Origin: Amycolatopsis sp. A133
GTDB lineage: Bacteria; Actinomycetota; Actinomycetes; Mycobacteriales; Pseudonocardiaceae
Assembly: GCF_031082405.1 (NCBI RefSeq)
Contig: NZ_JAVHJU010000007.1
Span: 1 to 64,000 of the forward strand
DNA length: 64,000 bases
Reading direction: 5' to 3'
Program-made: the position numbers and the translations under genes
In this document: piece by piece, positions 35,130 to 44,816 of the stretch
How the letters are laid out: each line of letters starts with the position of its first letter
Position numbering within the stretch: the stretch's first letter is position 1
Notes under the pieces: generated by a model
What the model saw: only the letters and a program-made list of their open reading frames with translations
The model's database searches: none
What the model was told of the DNA's origin: nothing

Positions 35130-37653
35130 GGCGGGCTCCTTCCTTGTCGAAGAGCACGGATTCGGTCACGGTCACCGGCACGACCTGGTCCCCGACCGGC
35201 ACGTAGAGCGTCTCGCCGATCCGCTCCCGGCCCGAGCGCACCAACGCGAGCGCGAAAGTGCGGCCGAGGGCGACGCTGTCGTAGCTGGAGGTGACGTGCC
35301 CGAGCATCCGCACCGGCGGTTCCGGCACGACCTCGGATTCGATGAGCTGCGAGCCCTCGGGCAGCAGCACCGATGGGTCGACCGGCAGCAGCCCGACCAG
35401 CTGCTTGCGATCGGGCCGGTTGTTCTCGGCACGGGCGAACGACCGCTTGCCGAGGAAGTCGGCCTTCTTCTTCGACACCACCCAGGACATCCCGAGGTCC
35501 TGCGGGGTGACCGTGCCGTCGGTGTCCTGGCCGATGATCGGGTAGCCCTTCTCGGCCCGCAGGACGTGCATGGTTTCCGTGCCGTACGGCGTGGCGCCCT
35601 CGTCCGCGATGGCCTCCCAGAGTGCGAGCCCGTACCAGGACGGGACGTTGATCTCGTAGGCCAGCTCGCCGGAGAAGCTGATCCGGCAGACCCGGGCCTT
35701 GATCCCGGCGACCTCGGCGTCCTGCCAGGTCATGAACCCGAAGGCGTCGTTCGAGACGTCGAGGTCCGGCGCCAGGCGGCCGAGCACCTCCCGCGACCGG
35801 GGGCCGACCAGGGGAATCGTGGCCCAGTGCTCGGTCACCGACGTGGCGAAGACGTCGAGGTTCGGCCACTCCGTCTGCAGCCACTCCTCCATCCAGTCGA
35901 GGACCTTCGCCGCGTTGCCGGTCGTCGTGGTGACCAGGAACCGGTTCTCGGCGATCCGGATGACCGTGCCGTCGTCGAGCACCATCCCGTCGACGCCGCA
36001 CATCACCCCGTAGCGGATCCGGCCGATCTTCAGGGTGCTCATCAGGTTCGTGTAGAGCATGTCGAGGAACCAGCCGGCGTCCGCGCCCTGGACGTCGATC
36101 TTGCCCAGCGTGGACCCGTCCATGAAGGCCACGTCGGTGCGTGCCGCGCGGCATTCGCGCCGCACGGCGTCGTGCATCGGCTCACCGGGCCGCGGGTAGT
36201 ACCACGGGCGCTTCCACTGGCCGACGTTCTCGAACTCGGCGCCGTGCTCGACGTGCCACGGGTGGATCGTCGTGACGCGCACGGGATCGTGCAGCGCACC
36301 GCGGTCCCGGCCGGCCAGCGCGGCGAAGGAAACCGGGGTGTACGGCGGCCGGAACGTCGTCGGGCGCTGGGTCGCGAGGTCGACGCCGAGGGCTTCGGCG
36401 GTGATGCCCGCGGCGAGCATCCCGGACGTCTTGCCCTGGTCGTGCGCGGTGCCGATGGTCGTGTAGCGCTTGATGTGCTCCAGCGAGCGCAGCCCGGCAC
36501 CGGTCGCCCGCAGGACGTCGGACACCGTGGCGTCGCGCTGCAGGTCGACGAATCGCGTGTCCACTTCGGACTCCGGGGCGGGCACCTGCCAGAGCACCTT
36601 GGTCTCCGGCAGGCCCGCACCCGCGGCGGCGCCGACGACGCTCACGTGCGGGAGATCGCCGTCCGGGACGTACGCGCCCAGCCCGGCGTCGTACCGCAGC
36701 TTGCCGCGGGCCTGGCTGAACAGGTGCACGGCCGGGTTCCAGCCGCCGGACACGAGCAGCAGGTCGCACTCGACCCGCTCCCCCCGCAGCTCGCCCAGTT
36801 TCGCGAGGTGCGCGGCGGTGATGTGCCCGTCGGCACCGCCGTCGGTGCCGATGACGCCGTAGCCCTCGCGAGCGTCGGCGATCCGCACGACCTCGGCCCC
36901 CGCGCCGGCCAGTTCGGCGGCGGCGTCGAGCGCGGAGTCGTTGGTGGTGAACACGACCACCCGCCGCCCGGCCAGGACGCCGTAGCGGTTCAGGTACGTG
37001 CGCGCGGCACCGGCGAGCATGATGCCGGGCCGGTCGTTGTCCGGGAAGACGATCGGCCGCTCGTGGGCGCCGGTGGCGATGACGATCCGCTTCGCCCGGA
37101 TCCGCCACACCCGCTGCCGCGAGATCCGTCCGGGCTCGCCCCGGCGCTCCAGGGCCAGCACGAAACCGTCGTCGTAAATGCCGAACGCCGTGGTGCGCGA
37201 GAGGAACCGGACACCCTCGGGAGCTTCGCCACCGGGCTGGTCGTCCACGAGCAGGACCCGGCCGGAGGCGGCGCGGGCGGCGGCGAGCCCGGCGGGGCCG
37301 GCGCCGATGACCAGGACGTCGCAGTGGGCGTGCTTGGTGTCGTACCGCGCCGGGTCCGGTTCGGTGGCGAGCCGTCCCCGGCCGCGCAGGCCACGGGCCG
37401 CCAGGCCGTCGTACAACTCGACGGTCGTCGCGCTCAGCATCGGCTCGGGGAACGGCTTCTCGATCTGCACCAGTGCGTTCGAGTCCTCGACGCCGGCGGC
37501 GACGATGCCGCGCGGCCGTCCGTGCCTGATGCTGGTCGCGACCTGGTGGATGCCGTTGGCCAGCAACGCGGAAGCCAGGGTGTCGCCGCGGAAACCGGTC
37601 AGCTCGCGGCCGTCGAAGGTGAACTTGAGCGGGACGCCGGACAGCCGGGTCAT
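35119..37653 (-). CDS. soxA: Sarcosine oxidase alpha subunit
   Basis: The 844-residue subunit opens with a Fer2-like segment (FTFDGRELTGFRGDTLASAL, then HGRPRGIVAAG). An NAD/FAD Rossmann domain follows (VLVIGAGPAGLAAARAASG, near 115; VIATGAHERPIVFPDNDRPG). The GCV_T/GCV_T_C folate region occupies about 480-840 (CRISFSGELAYEINVPSWYG). With SoxB, D and G it oxidises sarcosine to glycine, H2O2 and methylene-THF. It is shorter than the roughly 960 residues common for SoxA but keeps all domains. Start ATG 37653 overlaps the soxD stop (ATGA). Confidence 0.94.
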
Positions 37654-37928
37654 CGGATCACCGGCCGGGGTTCGTCGAGGCGGTAGACCGCCAGGAGGTC
37701 GTGGGTGCGGGTGTCGCGGACGGCGTTGAACCAGCGGCGACAGCCCGCGGCATGGCTCCACCGCTCGGGATGAGGCCCGCTCGGGTTGTCGCGGAAGAAA
37801 AGGAACTTCGCCCACTCTTCGTCGGACAGCGCCGAGGGATCCGGCGGGTAGGCGACGTGCGCTTGGCCGCCGTAGTGGAACTCGGCCTCTTCGCGCGGCC
37901 CGCACCACGGGCAAGGGATCAGCTGCAT
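37650..37928 (-). CDS. soxD: Sarcosine oxidase delta subunit
   Basis: The 92-residue subunit starts MQLIPCPWCGPREEAEF, the zinc-binding CxxC of SoxD, and has the later HAAGCRRWFNAVRDT that supplies further ligands. It caps the alpha-beta interface of the heterotetramer. Spacing of 8 bp to soxB and overlap with soxA place it in the soxBDAG operon in the canonical order. Confidence 0.95.
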   Translation of the reverse strand: MQLIPCPWCGPREEAEFHYGGQAHVAYPPDPSALSDEEWAKFLFFRDNPSGPHPERWSHAAGCRRWFNAVRDTRTHDLLAVYRLDEPRPVIR

Positions 37929-37936
37929 GAGGACTC

Positions 37937-39151
37937 CTAGTGCGCGACGGCGGCGGCGCCGTGTTCGTTGACGAGGGCACCGGTGGTGAACCGGTCGAGG
38001 GCGAAGGGCTCGGCGTACTCGTGCGGTTTGCCGCGGGCGACGGTCGCCGCGAAGACGTCACCGACGCCGGGAGTGGCCTTGAACCCGCCGGTACCCCAGC
38101 CGCAGTTGAGGAACAGGTTCTCCACCGGCGTGAGCCCGATGATCGGCGAGGCGTCCGGGCTGACGTCGACGATCCCCGCCCACGTCCGCAGCAGGTGCGC
38201 CCGCGCGAACACCGGGAACAGCTCCAGCGCGGCCGCCATCTGCTGCTCGATGATGTGGAACGAACCCCGCTGCCCGTAGCCGTGGTAGCTGTCGATGCCG
38301 GCGCCCATCACGAGCTCGCCCTTGTGGGCCTGGGAGACGTAGACGTGCACGGCGTTCGACATGACGACCGTCGGGTGGATCGGTTCCAGCAGCTCGGACA
38401 CCAGTGCCTGCAACGGATGCGACGTCAGCGGCAGGTCGAGCCCGACCATGCGGGCCAGCACGGAGGTGTGCCCGGCCGCGCACAACGCCACCTTGCCCGC
38501 GGCGATCCGGCCCCTCGACGTCTCGACGCCGGTGACCCGGCCGTCCACTGTGGAGATGCCGGTGACCTCGCAATTCTGGATGAGGTCGACGCCCAGTTCG
38601 TGGGCCGCCCGCGCGAAGCCCCAAGCCACGTAGTCGTGCTTGGCGATGCCCGCGCGCGGCTGGAAGGTCGCACCGAGCACCGGGTAGCGGACGTCCGGCG
38701 AGGTGTTGACGATCGGGCAGATCTCCTTGACGCCGTCGGCGTCCACCCATTCGGCGTCGATGCCGTTGAGCTTGTTGGCCTCGACGCGGCGGACGCTGTC
38801 GCGGACGTCCTGCAGGCTGTGCGCCAGGTTCAGCACCCCGCGCTGGCTGAACAGGATCGGGTAGCCGAGGTCCTCTTCGAGGCCTTCCCACAGCTTCAGG
38901 GAGTGCTCGTAGATGCCGGAACTCTCGTCCCAGAGGTAGTTGGACCGGATGATGGTGGTGTTGCGGGCCATGTTGCCCCCGGCGAGCCAGCCCTTCTCCA
39001 GCACGGCCACGTTCGTGAGGCCGTGCACCTTGGCCAGGTAGTACGCGGTGGCCAAGCCGTGCCCGCCGCCGCCGACCACCACCACGTCGTACGCCTTGCG
39101 CGGCTCGGGGTTGGCCCAGAGGAAGTCCGGGTGGTCCGGCAGGTCGGTCAT
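37937..39151 (-). CDS. soxB: Sarcosine oxidase beta subunit
   Basis: The 404-residue flavoprotein has [20 protein letters not shown] near residue 21 as FAD loop, and [36 protein letters not shown] contains His172 at the position that covalently binds FMN in corynebacterial Sox[15 protein letters not shown] closes the FAD site. ATG 39151 is chosen over upstream 39172 because GGAG lies 6 bp before it. It is first in the soxBDAG-purU-DMGDH operon, divergent from a GntR regulator with a TGATATATCA site between. Confidence 0.95.
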   Translation of the reverse strand: MTDLPDHPDFLWANPEPRKAYDVVVVGGGGHGLATAYYLAKVHGLTNVAVLEKGWLAGGNMARNTTIIRSNYLWDESSGIYEHSLKLWEGLEEDLGYPILFSQRGVLNLAHSLQDVRDSVRRVEANKLNGIDAEWVDADGVKEICPIVNTSPDVRYPVLGATFQPRAGIAKHDYVAWGFARAAHELGVDLIQNCEVTGISTVDGRVTGVETSRGRIAAGKVALCAAGHTSVLARMVGLDLPLTSHPLQALVSELLEPIHPTVVMSNAVHVYVSQAHKGELVMGAGIDSYHGYGQRGSFHIIEQQMAAALELFPVFARAHLLRTWAGIVDVSPDASPIIGLTPVENLFLNCGWGTGGFKATPGVGDVFAATVARGKPHEYAEPFALDRFTTGALVNEHGAAAVAH

Positions 39152-39184
39152 CGGGCACTCCGTCCGATCCATCTGATCGACTTC

Positions 39185-39194
39185 TGATATATCA
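39185..39194. promoter_or_regulatory. Candidate GntR operator TGATATATCA
   Basis: TGATATATCA is a perfect 10-bp palindrome in the 66-bp gap between divergent soxB and the GntR gene. It is strikingly AT-rich for this DNA. FadR-type GntR regulators bind short dyads of this kind, so it may govern both directions. Confidence 0.5.
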
Positions 39195-39217
39195 ATCGTC
39201 GATGTAGGCTAAGCGGC

Positions 39218-39865
39218 GTGCACCCCCAGGTCAATCCCCCCTCGCTGGCGGAACAGGCGTACCTCTTCCTCCGCGACCGGCTCGTCATGCTCGACATCCC
39301 GCCCGGCTCCCCCCTCAACGAGGAGGAGCTGGGCGGCACGCTCGGCATGGGCCGGACGCCGATCCGCGAGGCGCTGAAACGGCTGGAGTCCGAACGCCTG
39401 GTCGTCGCCTACCCGCGACGCGGGACGTTCGCCACCGACGTCAACATCTCCGACCTCGCGCACATCTCCGAGGTCCGGCGCACGCTGGAGCCGATGGCGA
39501 CGGCCGCCGCGGCCGGGCGGGCGACCGCGGCCGACCGCGCCACGCTGACCGAGCTGCGCGCGCAGCTCGACGCGGGCGTCCCGGGCGGGGACAACGCCGA
39601 GCTGCTGCGCACCGACCTCGCCCTGCACCGGGCCGTCTACCGGTGCGTGCACAACCCGTTCCTCGAAGACACGCTGATCCGGTACGACAACCTCGCCACC
39701 CGGATCTGGTGCGTGTTCGTGCCCCGGCTGTCCGGGATGGCCGGCCACGTCGACGAACACGTCCCGCTCCTCACCGCGATCGTCGAGGGCGACGCCGAGA
39801 AGGCCGCCGCCCTCGCGCTCGAGCACGTCACCGGGTTCGAGGCCGCCATCCGGGCGCTGATCTAG
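39218..39865 (+). CDS. GntR family regulator, FadR/FCD type
   Basis: The 215-residue regulator has an N-terminal winged helix (GSPLNEEELGGTLGMGRTPI, then REALKRLESERLVVAYPRRG). A C-terminal all-helical FCD ligand domain has DLALHRAVYRCVHNPFLEDT and HVDEHVPLLTAI with the metal-binding histidines. The likely ligand is an intermediate of the betaine-sarcosine route. GTG 39218 is the probable start. It overlaps the convergent gbcA end by 4 bp. Confidence 0.92.
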   Translation: MHPQVNPPSLAEQAYLFLRDRLVMLDIPPGSPLNEEELGGTLGMGRTPIREALKRLESERLVVAYPRRGTFATDVNISDLAHISEVRRTLEPMATAAAAGRATAADRATLTELRAQLDAGVPGGDNAELLRTDLALHRAVYRCVHNPFLEDTLIRYDNLATRIWCVFVPRLSGMAGHVDEHVPLLTAIVEGDAEKAAALALEHVTGFEAAIRALI

Positions 39866-40983
39866 ACCGCCAAGCGGGCGCGGACCCAGTCGTGGAACGC
39901 GCCGATGTGGTGCTCGCTGGGCACGAGCACCCCGCCGTTGGCGTACGAGCGCGAGTCCATCGCCAGCTGGCAGCGTTCGCACGCCTCGAAGTCCTGCAGG
40001 TTGACGCGGTGGAACAGCTCCACCGACCGCGTCAGGTCCCGCCCGGACTCGACGACTTCGGGCCGGTAGAGCCAGTCGCAGCGCACCAGCGTGCGGTCCG
40101 GGGCCAGCGGGAACATCCGGTGCACGATCACGTGGTCCGGGACGAGGTTGACGAAGACGCCCGGTTTGACGGTGATCGCGTAGTACTTGCGGTCCTGGGC
40201 CTCGGTGACACCGGGGAGCCGGTCGACGCCTTCGCTGCCGTCGACGGTGAAGCCCTTGATCCCGTCGCCGAACTCGGCGCCGTGGCCGACGTAGTACTGC
40301 GCGGCGTAACCGCCGGCGAACTCCGGGAGGACCTCAGTGAGCTCCGGGTGGATCGTCGCGCAGTGGTAGCACTCCATGAAGTTCTCGATGATCTGCTTCC
40401 AGTTCGCCCGCACGTCGTACTCGATGCGCTTGCCGAGCGCGAGGCCCTCGATGCCGTAAGCGTCGATTTCGGTGGGTCCGCCGAGGCGTTCGGTGACGGC
40501 GCCGATCACGGTCTCCTCGAACGACGGCGGCTCGTCGGCCAGGCAGATCCAGGCGTAGCCGAGCCATTCGCGCAGGTGGAGTCTCGTCAAGCCGAACGCG
40601 GTGCGGTCGACGTCCGGCATCCCGGTGAGGTTCGGCGCGGCGATCAGCTTGCCGTCGAGGCCGTAGGTCCAGGCGTGGTACGGGCACTGGAAGGCGCGCT
40701 TGACCGTGCCGCTTTCCGACGTGCAGAGCCGGGCGCCGCGGTGGCGGCAGACGTTGAGGAACGCGTTCAGCTTCCCGTCCCGCCCGCGCGAGACGAGCAC
40801 GCTCTCCTTGCCGATCCGAACGGTCTCGAACGAGCCGGCGGCCGCCAGGTCGGCGCTGCGCACGGCGCAGAACCAGTCCGCTTCGAAGATCTTCGCCTGC
40901 TCCAGCGCGAAGACCGCCGGATCGGTGTAGGAGCTGCCGGGCAGCGTGGCGAGCAGGCTCGGTGGCAGATCGGTTGTGGTCAC
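39862..40983 (-). CDS. gbcA: Rieske aromatic-ring-hydroxylating-type oxygenase, glycine betaine demethylase (GbcA-like)
   Basis: The 373-residue alpha subunit has a Rieske [2Fe-2S] site, Cys79/His81 (NVCRHRGARLC) and Cys100/His103 (QCPYHAWTYG). A mononuclear-iron motif NFMECYHCATIHPEL with His207 and His212 follows. GbcA/stachydrine-type enzymes demethylate glycine betaine to dimethylglycine and formaldehyde. Electrons would come from the ferredoxin and reductase at 46684-48134, since no fused reductase is present. The start is GTG 40983. Position between sox and bet genes supports the substrate; other quaternary ammonium substrates remain possible. Confidence 0.86.
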   Translation of the reverse strand: MTTTDLPPSLLATLPGSSYTDPAVFALEQAKIFEADWFCAVRSADLAAAGSFETVRIGKESVLVSRGRDGKLNAFLNVCRHRGARLCTSESGTVKRAFQCPYHAWTYGLDGKLIAAPNLTGMPDVDRTAFGLTRLHLREWLGYAWICLADEPPSFEETVIGAVTERLGGPTEIDAYGIEGLALGKRIEYDVRANWKQIIENFMECYHCATIHPELTEVLPEFAGGYAAQYYVGHGAEFGDGIKGFTVDGSEGVDRLPGVTEAQDRKYYAITVKPGVFVNLVPDHVIVHRMFPLAPDRTLVRCDWLYRPEVVESGRDLTRSVELFHRVNLQDFEACERCQLAMDSRSYANGGVLVPSEHHIGAFHDWVRARLAV

Positions 40984-41111
40984 CGGCGGGGTCCTTCCGC
41001 GGATCAGGACGGGAGCAGTTGCGCAGAACGCGTCTTGTTGCTCACTCCGGAACAGAGTGACTCCCGTCCCGACCGCCTGTCAACCCGGCTTTTTCAAGGA
41101 CACACGGCGAT

Positions 41112-41690
41112 TCAGGCCGCCGGGCCGTCGATCGCCCGCCGGAACAGTGTTTCGATCTCCGCGCGCGTCGGCCGCGGGTCGGCCAAGGCCGCCTGCATGA
41201 GGAGGCCGCAGAACAGGCCGGCCAGCAGCCGGCCGGTGAGCGGGTCGGTGCGGGCGCCGAAGAACGCGATCAGAGCGTCGTCCCAGGCCGCGCTCGCCTT
41301 GCGCAGCGCCGGCCGGTGCAGGGCGGCGACGTACAGGTCGTACTCGACGACGGTGTCGCGGTACTGCTCGTTGATGTAGCCCATCACCAGGTCGGCGAGC
41401 GCCGCGGCGAAATCCGCGTCCGGCGGGAGCGTGGATTCCCACTCCTTCAGCGCGTGGACGTTCTTCTCGGCCGCCTCGTGCAGAGCGACCTCCAGGAGAT
41501 CGTCCAGCGTCGCGAAGTGGTAGGTCGTCGAGCCGAGCGGGACGCCGGCCGCCGCCGCGACCGAGCGGTGGGTGACCCCGTCGATCCCCCGCTGGGCGAC
41601 CACCTCGATCGCCGCCTTGGCGATCCGCGCCCGCCGTTCGGGGTCGTTCGGACCGCGGCGCCGGGTCGCGCCGGGTTCGCTCTTCGCCAT
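41112..41690 (-). CDS. TetR family regulator (BetI-like context)
   Basis: The 192-residue repressor has a TetR helix-turn-helix, AKAAIEVVAQRGIDGVTHRS then VAAAAGVPLGSTTYHFATLD, and a divergent helical ligand domain. It is divergent from betB with a 90-bp gap holding a GCGTACA-AA-TGTACGC dyad. By position and fold it is the likely choline- or aldehyde-responsive repressor of the bet operon. It is not clearly an orthologue of enterobacterial BetI. Confidence 0.9.
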   Translation of the reverse strand: MAKSEPGATRRRGPNDPERRARIAKAAIEVVAQRGIDGVTHRSVAAAAGVPLGSTTYHFATLDDLLEVALHEAAEKNVHALKEWESTLPPDADFAAALADLVMGYINEQYRDTVVEYDLYVAALHRPALRKASAAWDDALIAFFGARTDPLTGRLLAGLFCGLLMQAALADPRPTRAEIETLFRRAIDGPAA

Positions 41691-41710
41691 CGAGCCCCCT
41701 TGTGGACATC

Positions 41711-41738
41711 TGTACACACTTCGCGTACAAATGTACGC
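41711..41738. promoter_or_regulatory. Candidate TetR operator upstream of betB
   Basis: GCGTACA-AA-TGTACGC at 41723-41738 has perfect 7-bp arms, and TGTACA at 41711-41716 is a further half-site 12 bp away. The position between divergent tetR and betB fits a TetR operator overlapping both promoters. Confidence 0.6.
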
Positions 41739-41780
41739 ACTCACGGCAGCAGCAGCCACTACCGATCCGGGAAGGGCCGC

Positions 41781-43208
41781 ATGAAGGACCGCCACATCGA
41801 CGTGCTGAACCCGGCCACCGGCCAGGTCATCGAGACGGTGGCCGCGGCAGGCCGCGAGGAGGTCGACGCCGCCGTCAGAGCGGCGCGAAGGGCCTTCGAC
41901 GAGGGCCCGTGGCGCCGCACCACCGCCGGCGAACGCAGTGCCTTGCTGCGCCGGACCGCCGAACTCCTGGTCCGCGACCGCGAGGAGCTGGCCCGCACCG
42001 AGAGCCTCGACACCGGCAAGACCCTCGGTGAAGGCCGCATCGACGTCGACGACGTCACCAACGTCTTCCGCTACTACGCCGACCTCGCCGACAAGGACGC
42101 CGGACGCCTGGTCGACGCGGGCAGCGCGACCGTCGTCAGCCGGATCGTGCACGAACCCGTGGGCGTCTGCGCGCTGATCGCGCCGTGGAACTACCCGCTG
42201 CTCCAGATGTCCTGGAAGGTCGCGCCCGCGCTCGCCGCGGGCAACACCGTCGTGCTCAAGCCCAGCGAGGTCACCCCGCTGACCACGATCAGGCTGGTCG
42301 CGCTCCTCGAAGAGGCCGGTGCGCCACCCGGGGTCGTCAACCTCCTGCTCGGCGACGGCCGCGTCGGCGCGGCGATGGTCGAGCACCCGGCCGTCGACCT
42401 CGTCTCCTTCACCGGCGGCTACACGACCGGCGAGAAGATCATGACGGCCGCCGCCAAGGGCGTCCGCCGGGTCGCCCTCGAGCTCGGCGGCAAGAACCCG
42501 AACGTGGTCTTCGACGACGCCGGCTACGACACCGCCTTGGACCACGCCCTGATGGCGGCGTTCGTCCATTCCGGACAGGTCTGTTCGGCGGGCGCGCGAT
42601 TGATCGTCCAAGAGGGAATCCATGATCGGTTCGTCGCCGACCTCGCCGCGCGCGCCGACCGCATCCGGGTCGGTGACGGCCTGGACCCCGAGACCGAAAC
42701 CGGGCCGCTCGTCTCGGCCCAGCACCGCGCCAAGGTCGAGGGCTGCATCAAAAGCGCCCTCGCCGAGGGCGCCACGCTCCGGGCAGGCGGCAAGCGACCC
42801 GAAGGACCGGAGTACAAAACCGGTTTCTTCCTGCGGCCCACCGTGTTCTCCGGCTGCACCCGGGACATGGCGATCGTCCGGGAAGAGGTCTTCGGCCCGG
42901 TCGTCACCGTGGAACGCTTCGCGGGCGAGGCCGACGCGATCGCGCTGGCCAACGACACCGAGTACGGGCTCGCCGGAGCCGTGTGGACGTCGGACGCGTC
43001 CCGCGCCCAGCGGGTCGCCGGGGCCCTGCGCCATGGCACCGTGTGGATCAACGACTACCACCCCTACCTGCCCCAGGCGGAGTGGGGTGGTTTCGGCAAA
43101 TCGGGCATCGGCCGCGAACTCGGGCCGTCCGGACTGGCCGAATACCAGGAGAGCAAGCACATCTACCAGAACATCGATCCCGTTCCGCAGCACTGGTTCA
43201 AGGGCTGA
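41781..43208 (+). CDS. betB: Betaine-aldehyde dehydrogenase
   Basis: The 475-residue ALDH has Asn137 in APWNYPL, Lys160 in VLKPSEVTPL, Glu234 in LELGGKNPN and catalytic Cys268 in HSGQVCSAGARL. It oxidises betaine aldehyde to glycine betaine with NAD(P)+. ATG 41781 with AAGGG upstream begins the aligned domain; longer frames run back through the operator. It starts the betB-permease-betA operon, 30 bp before the permease. Confidence 0.9.
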   Translation: MKDRHIDVLNPATGQVIETVAAAGREEVDAAVRAARRAFDEGPWRRTTAGERSALLRRTAELLVRDREELARTESLDTGKTLGEGRIDVDDVTNVFRYYADLADKDAGRLVDAGSATVVSRIVHEPVGVCALIAPWNYPLLQMSWKVAPALAAGNTVVLKPSEVTPLTTIRLVALLEEAGAPPGVVNLLLGDGRVGAAMVEHPAVDLVSFTGGYTTGEKIMTAAAKGVRRVALELGGKNPNVVFDDAGYDTALDHALMAAFVHSGQVCSAGARLIVQEGIHDRFVADLAARADRIRVGDGLDPETETGPLVSAQHRAKVEGCIKSALAEGATLRAGGKRPEGPEYKTGFFLRPTVFSGCTRDMAIVREEVFGPVVTVERFAGEADAIALANDTEYGLAGAVWTSDASRAQRVAGALRHGTVWINDYHPYLPQAEWGGFGKSGIGRELGPSGLAEYQESKHIYQNIDPVPQHWFKG

Positions 43209-43238
43209 TCCCTCCCCCACCACGTGAGGACGCACGCG

Positions 43239-44807
43239 ATGACCACTCAGGAAAAGCCGGCGGGCGGGGGGCCTGCTCCGGACGACAGCTCCGAACTCGA
43301 GAAGTTCGGCTACCGCCAGGAACTCGAGCGCTCGCTCGGGTCGTTCTCCAGCTTCGCTGCCGGGTTCAGCTACATCTCCATCCTCACCGGCGTGTTCCAG
43401 CTGTTCTTCTTCGGCTTCGGCTCGGGCGGACCGGCGTTCATCTGGACGTGGCCGCTGGTCTTCATCGGCCAGGCCGCGGTCGCGTTGTGCTTCGCCGAGC
43501 TCGCCGGCCAGTTCCCGCTCGCCGGCTCGGTGTACCAGTGGGCCAAGCAGATCGCGAAACCGGCGACGTCGTGGCTGGCCGGCTGGATCATGATCATCGG
43601 CGCGATCGTCACGGCGGCGGCCGTCGCGGTCGCCTACCAGATCATCCTGCCGCAGGTCTCCACCGCGTTCCAGATCGTCGGCAGCGACGAAGACGCCGGC
43701 CTGACCTCGACGCCCGGCGGCGCGCAGAACGCCATCATCCTGGCCCTGGTGCTCGTGGTGTTCGCCACGATCGTCAACATCATCGGCGTCAAGCTGATGG
43801 CGAAGATCAACAACTTCGGCGTCGCGGTGGAGCTCGGCGCGAGCGTCCTGCTCGTGATCGCGCTGGCCATCCACATCAAGCGCGGTCCCGGCCTCGTCTT
43901 CGACACCCACGGCACCGGCGAAGGTCACTCGCTCGGGTACCTCGGCGCGTTCCTGGTGGCTTCGCTGATGAGCGCGTACGTCTTCTACGGCTTCGACACC
44001 GCGGGTTCGCTGGCCGAGGAGACCACCCAGCCGCGGCGGCACGCGCCCCGCGCGATCCTGCGCGCGATCACCGCGGCGTTCATCGTCGGCGGGCTGATGA
44101 TGCTCGTCGGGATGATGGCCGTCGGCGACCTCAACGCCGAGGAGCTCAGCACGTCCGGCATGCCGTACCTGCTGAAGAGCACCCTCGGCGAAGGACTCGG
44201 CAACGCGTTCCTGATCTGCTCGGCGATCGCGATCACCGTCTGCTGCCTCGCCGTGCAGACCGCGGCCATCCGGATGACCTGGGCGATGGCCCGCGACGGC
44301 CGCCTGCCGTTCAGCCGCGCGATGGCGAAGGTGTCGCCGCGGTCGAAGACCCCGGTGCTGCCCGCCCTGCTCACCGGCGGCCTCACCGTCGTCGTGCTGC
44401 TGATCAACCTCGGCAACCAGCGGGCGTTCTTCATCCTGACCTCGACGGCGATCATCCTGTTCTACATCCCCTACCTGATGGTCACCGGCCCGATGCTGGT
44501 GCGCCGCCTGCGCGGGCACTGGCCGCGCCCGGAGCACGGCCCGTACTTCAAGCTGGGCCGCTGGGGCACGCTGGTCAACCTGGTCGCGGTGGTCTACGGC
44601 GCGGGGATGACGGTCAACCTGATCTGGCCGCGGGCCGAGGTCTACGGCTCCGACCACTGGTACTTCCAGTGGGGCGCGGTGATCGTCACCGGGCTGATCG
44701 TGATCATCGGTGCGATCATGCTCTACGTCCGGCGGCGCACCTGGGGCTCGGCCCACACCAGCCCGGAGCACCTGCCCGGCGCGACCCCGGATTCCCTGCC
44801 CGGCTGA
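43239..44807 (+). CDS. APC family permease (choline/betaine-cluster importer)
   Basis: The 522-residue protein has about twelve spans. ERSLGSFSSFAAGFSYISIL is the conserved APC opening, followed by LAGQFPLAGSVYQWAKQIA and AYVFYGFDTAGSLAEETTQP. It resembles the GABA/choline/amino-acid group of APC carriers. Being between betB and betA, it probably imports choline or glycine betaine. ATG 43239 has GAGGA 8 bp before; GTG 43224 is an alternative. Confidence 0.87.
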   Translation: MTTQEKPAGGGPAPDDSSELEKFGYRQELERSLGSFSSFAAGFSYISILTGVFQLFFFGFGSGGPAFIWTWPLVFIGQAAVALCFAELAGQFPLAGSVYQWAKQIAKPATSWLAGWIMIIGAIVTAAAVAVAYQIILPQVSTAFQIVGSDEDAGLTSTPGGAQNAIILALVLVVFATIVNIIGVKLMAKINNFGVAVELGASVLLVIALAIHIKRGPGLVFDTHGTGEGHSLGYLGAFLVASLMSAYVFYGFDTAGSLAEETTQPRRHAPRAILRAITAAFIVGGLMMLVGMMAVGDLNAEELSTSGMPYLLKSTLGEGLGNAFLICSAIAITVCCLAVQTAAIRMTWAMARDGRLPFSRAMAKVSPRSKTPVLPALLTGGLTVVVLLINLGNQRAFFILTSTAIILFYIPYLMVTGPMLVRRLRGHWPRPEHGPYFKLGRWGTLVNLVAVVYGAGMTVNLIWPRAEVYGSDHWYFQWGAVIVTGLIVIIGAIMLYVRRRTWGSAHTSPEHLPGATPDSLPG

Positions 44808-44816
44808 GGAGGACGC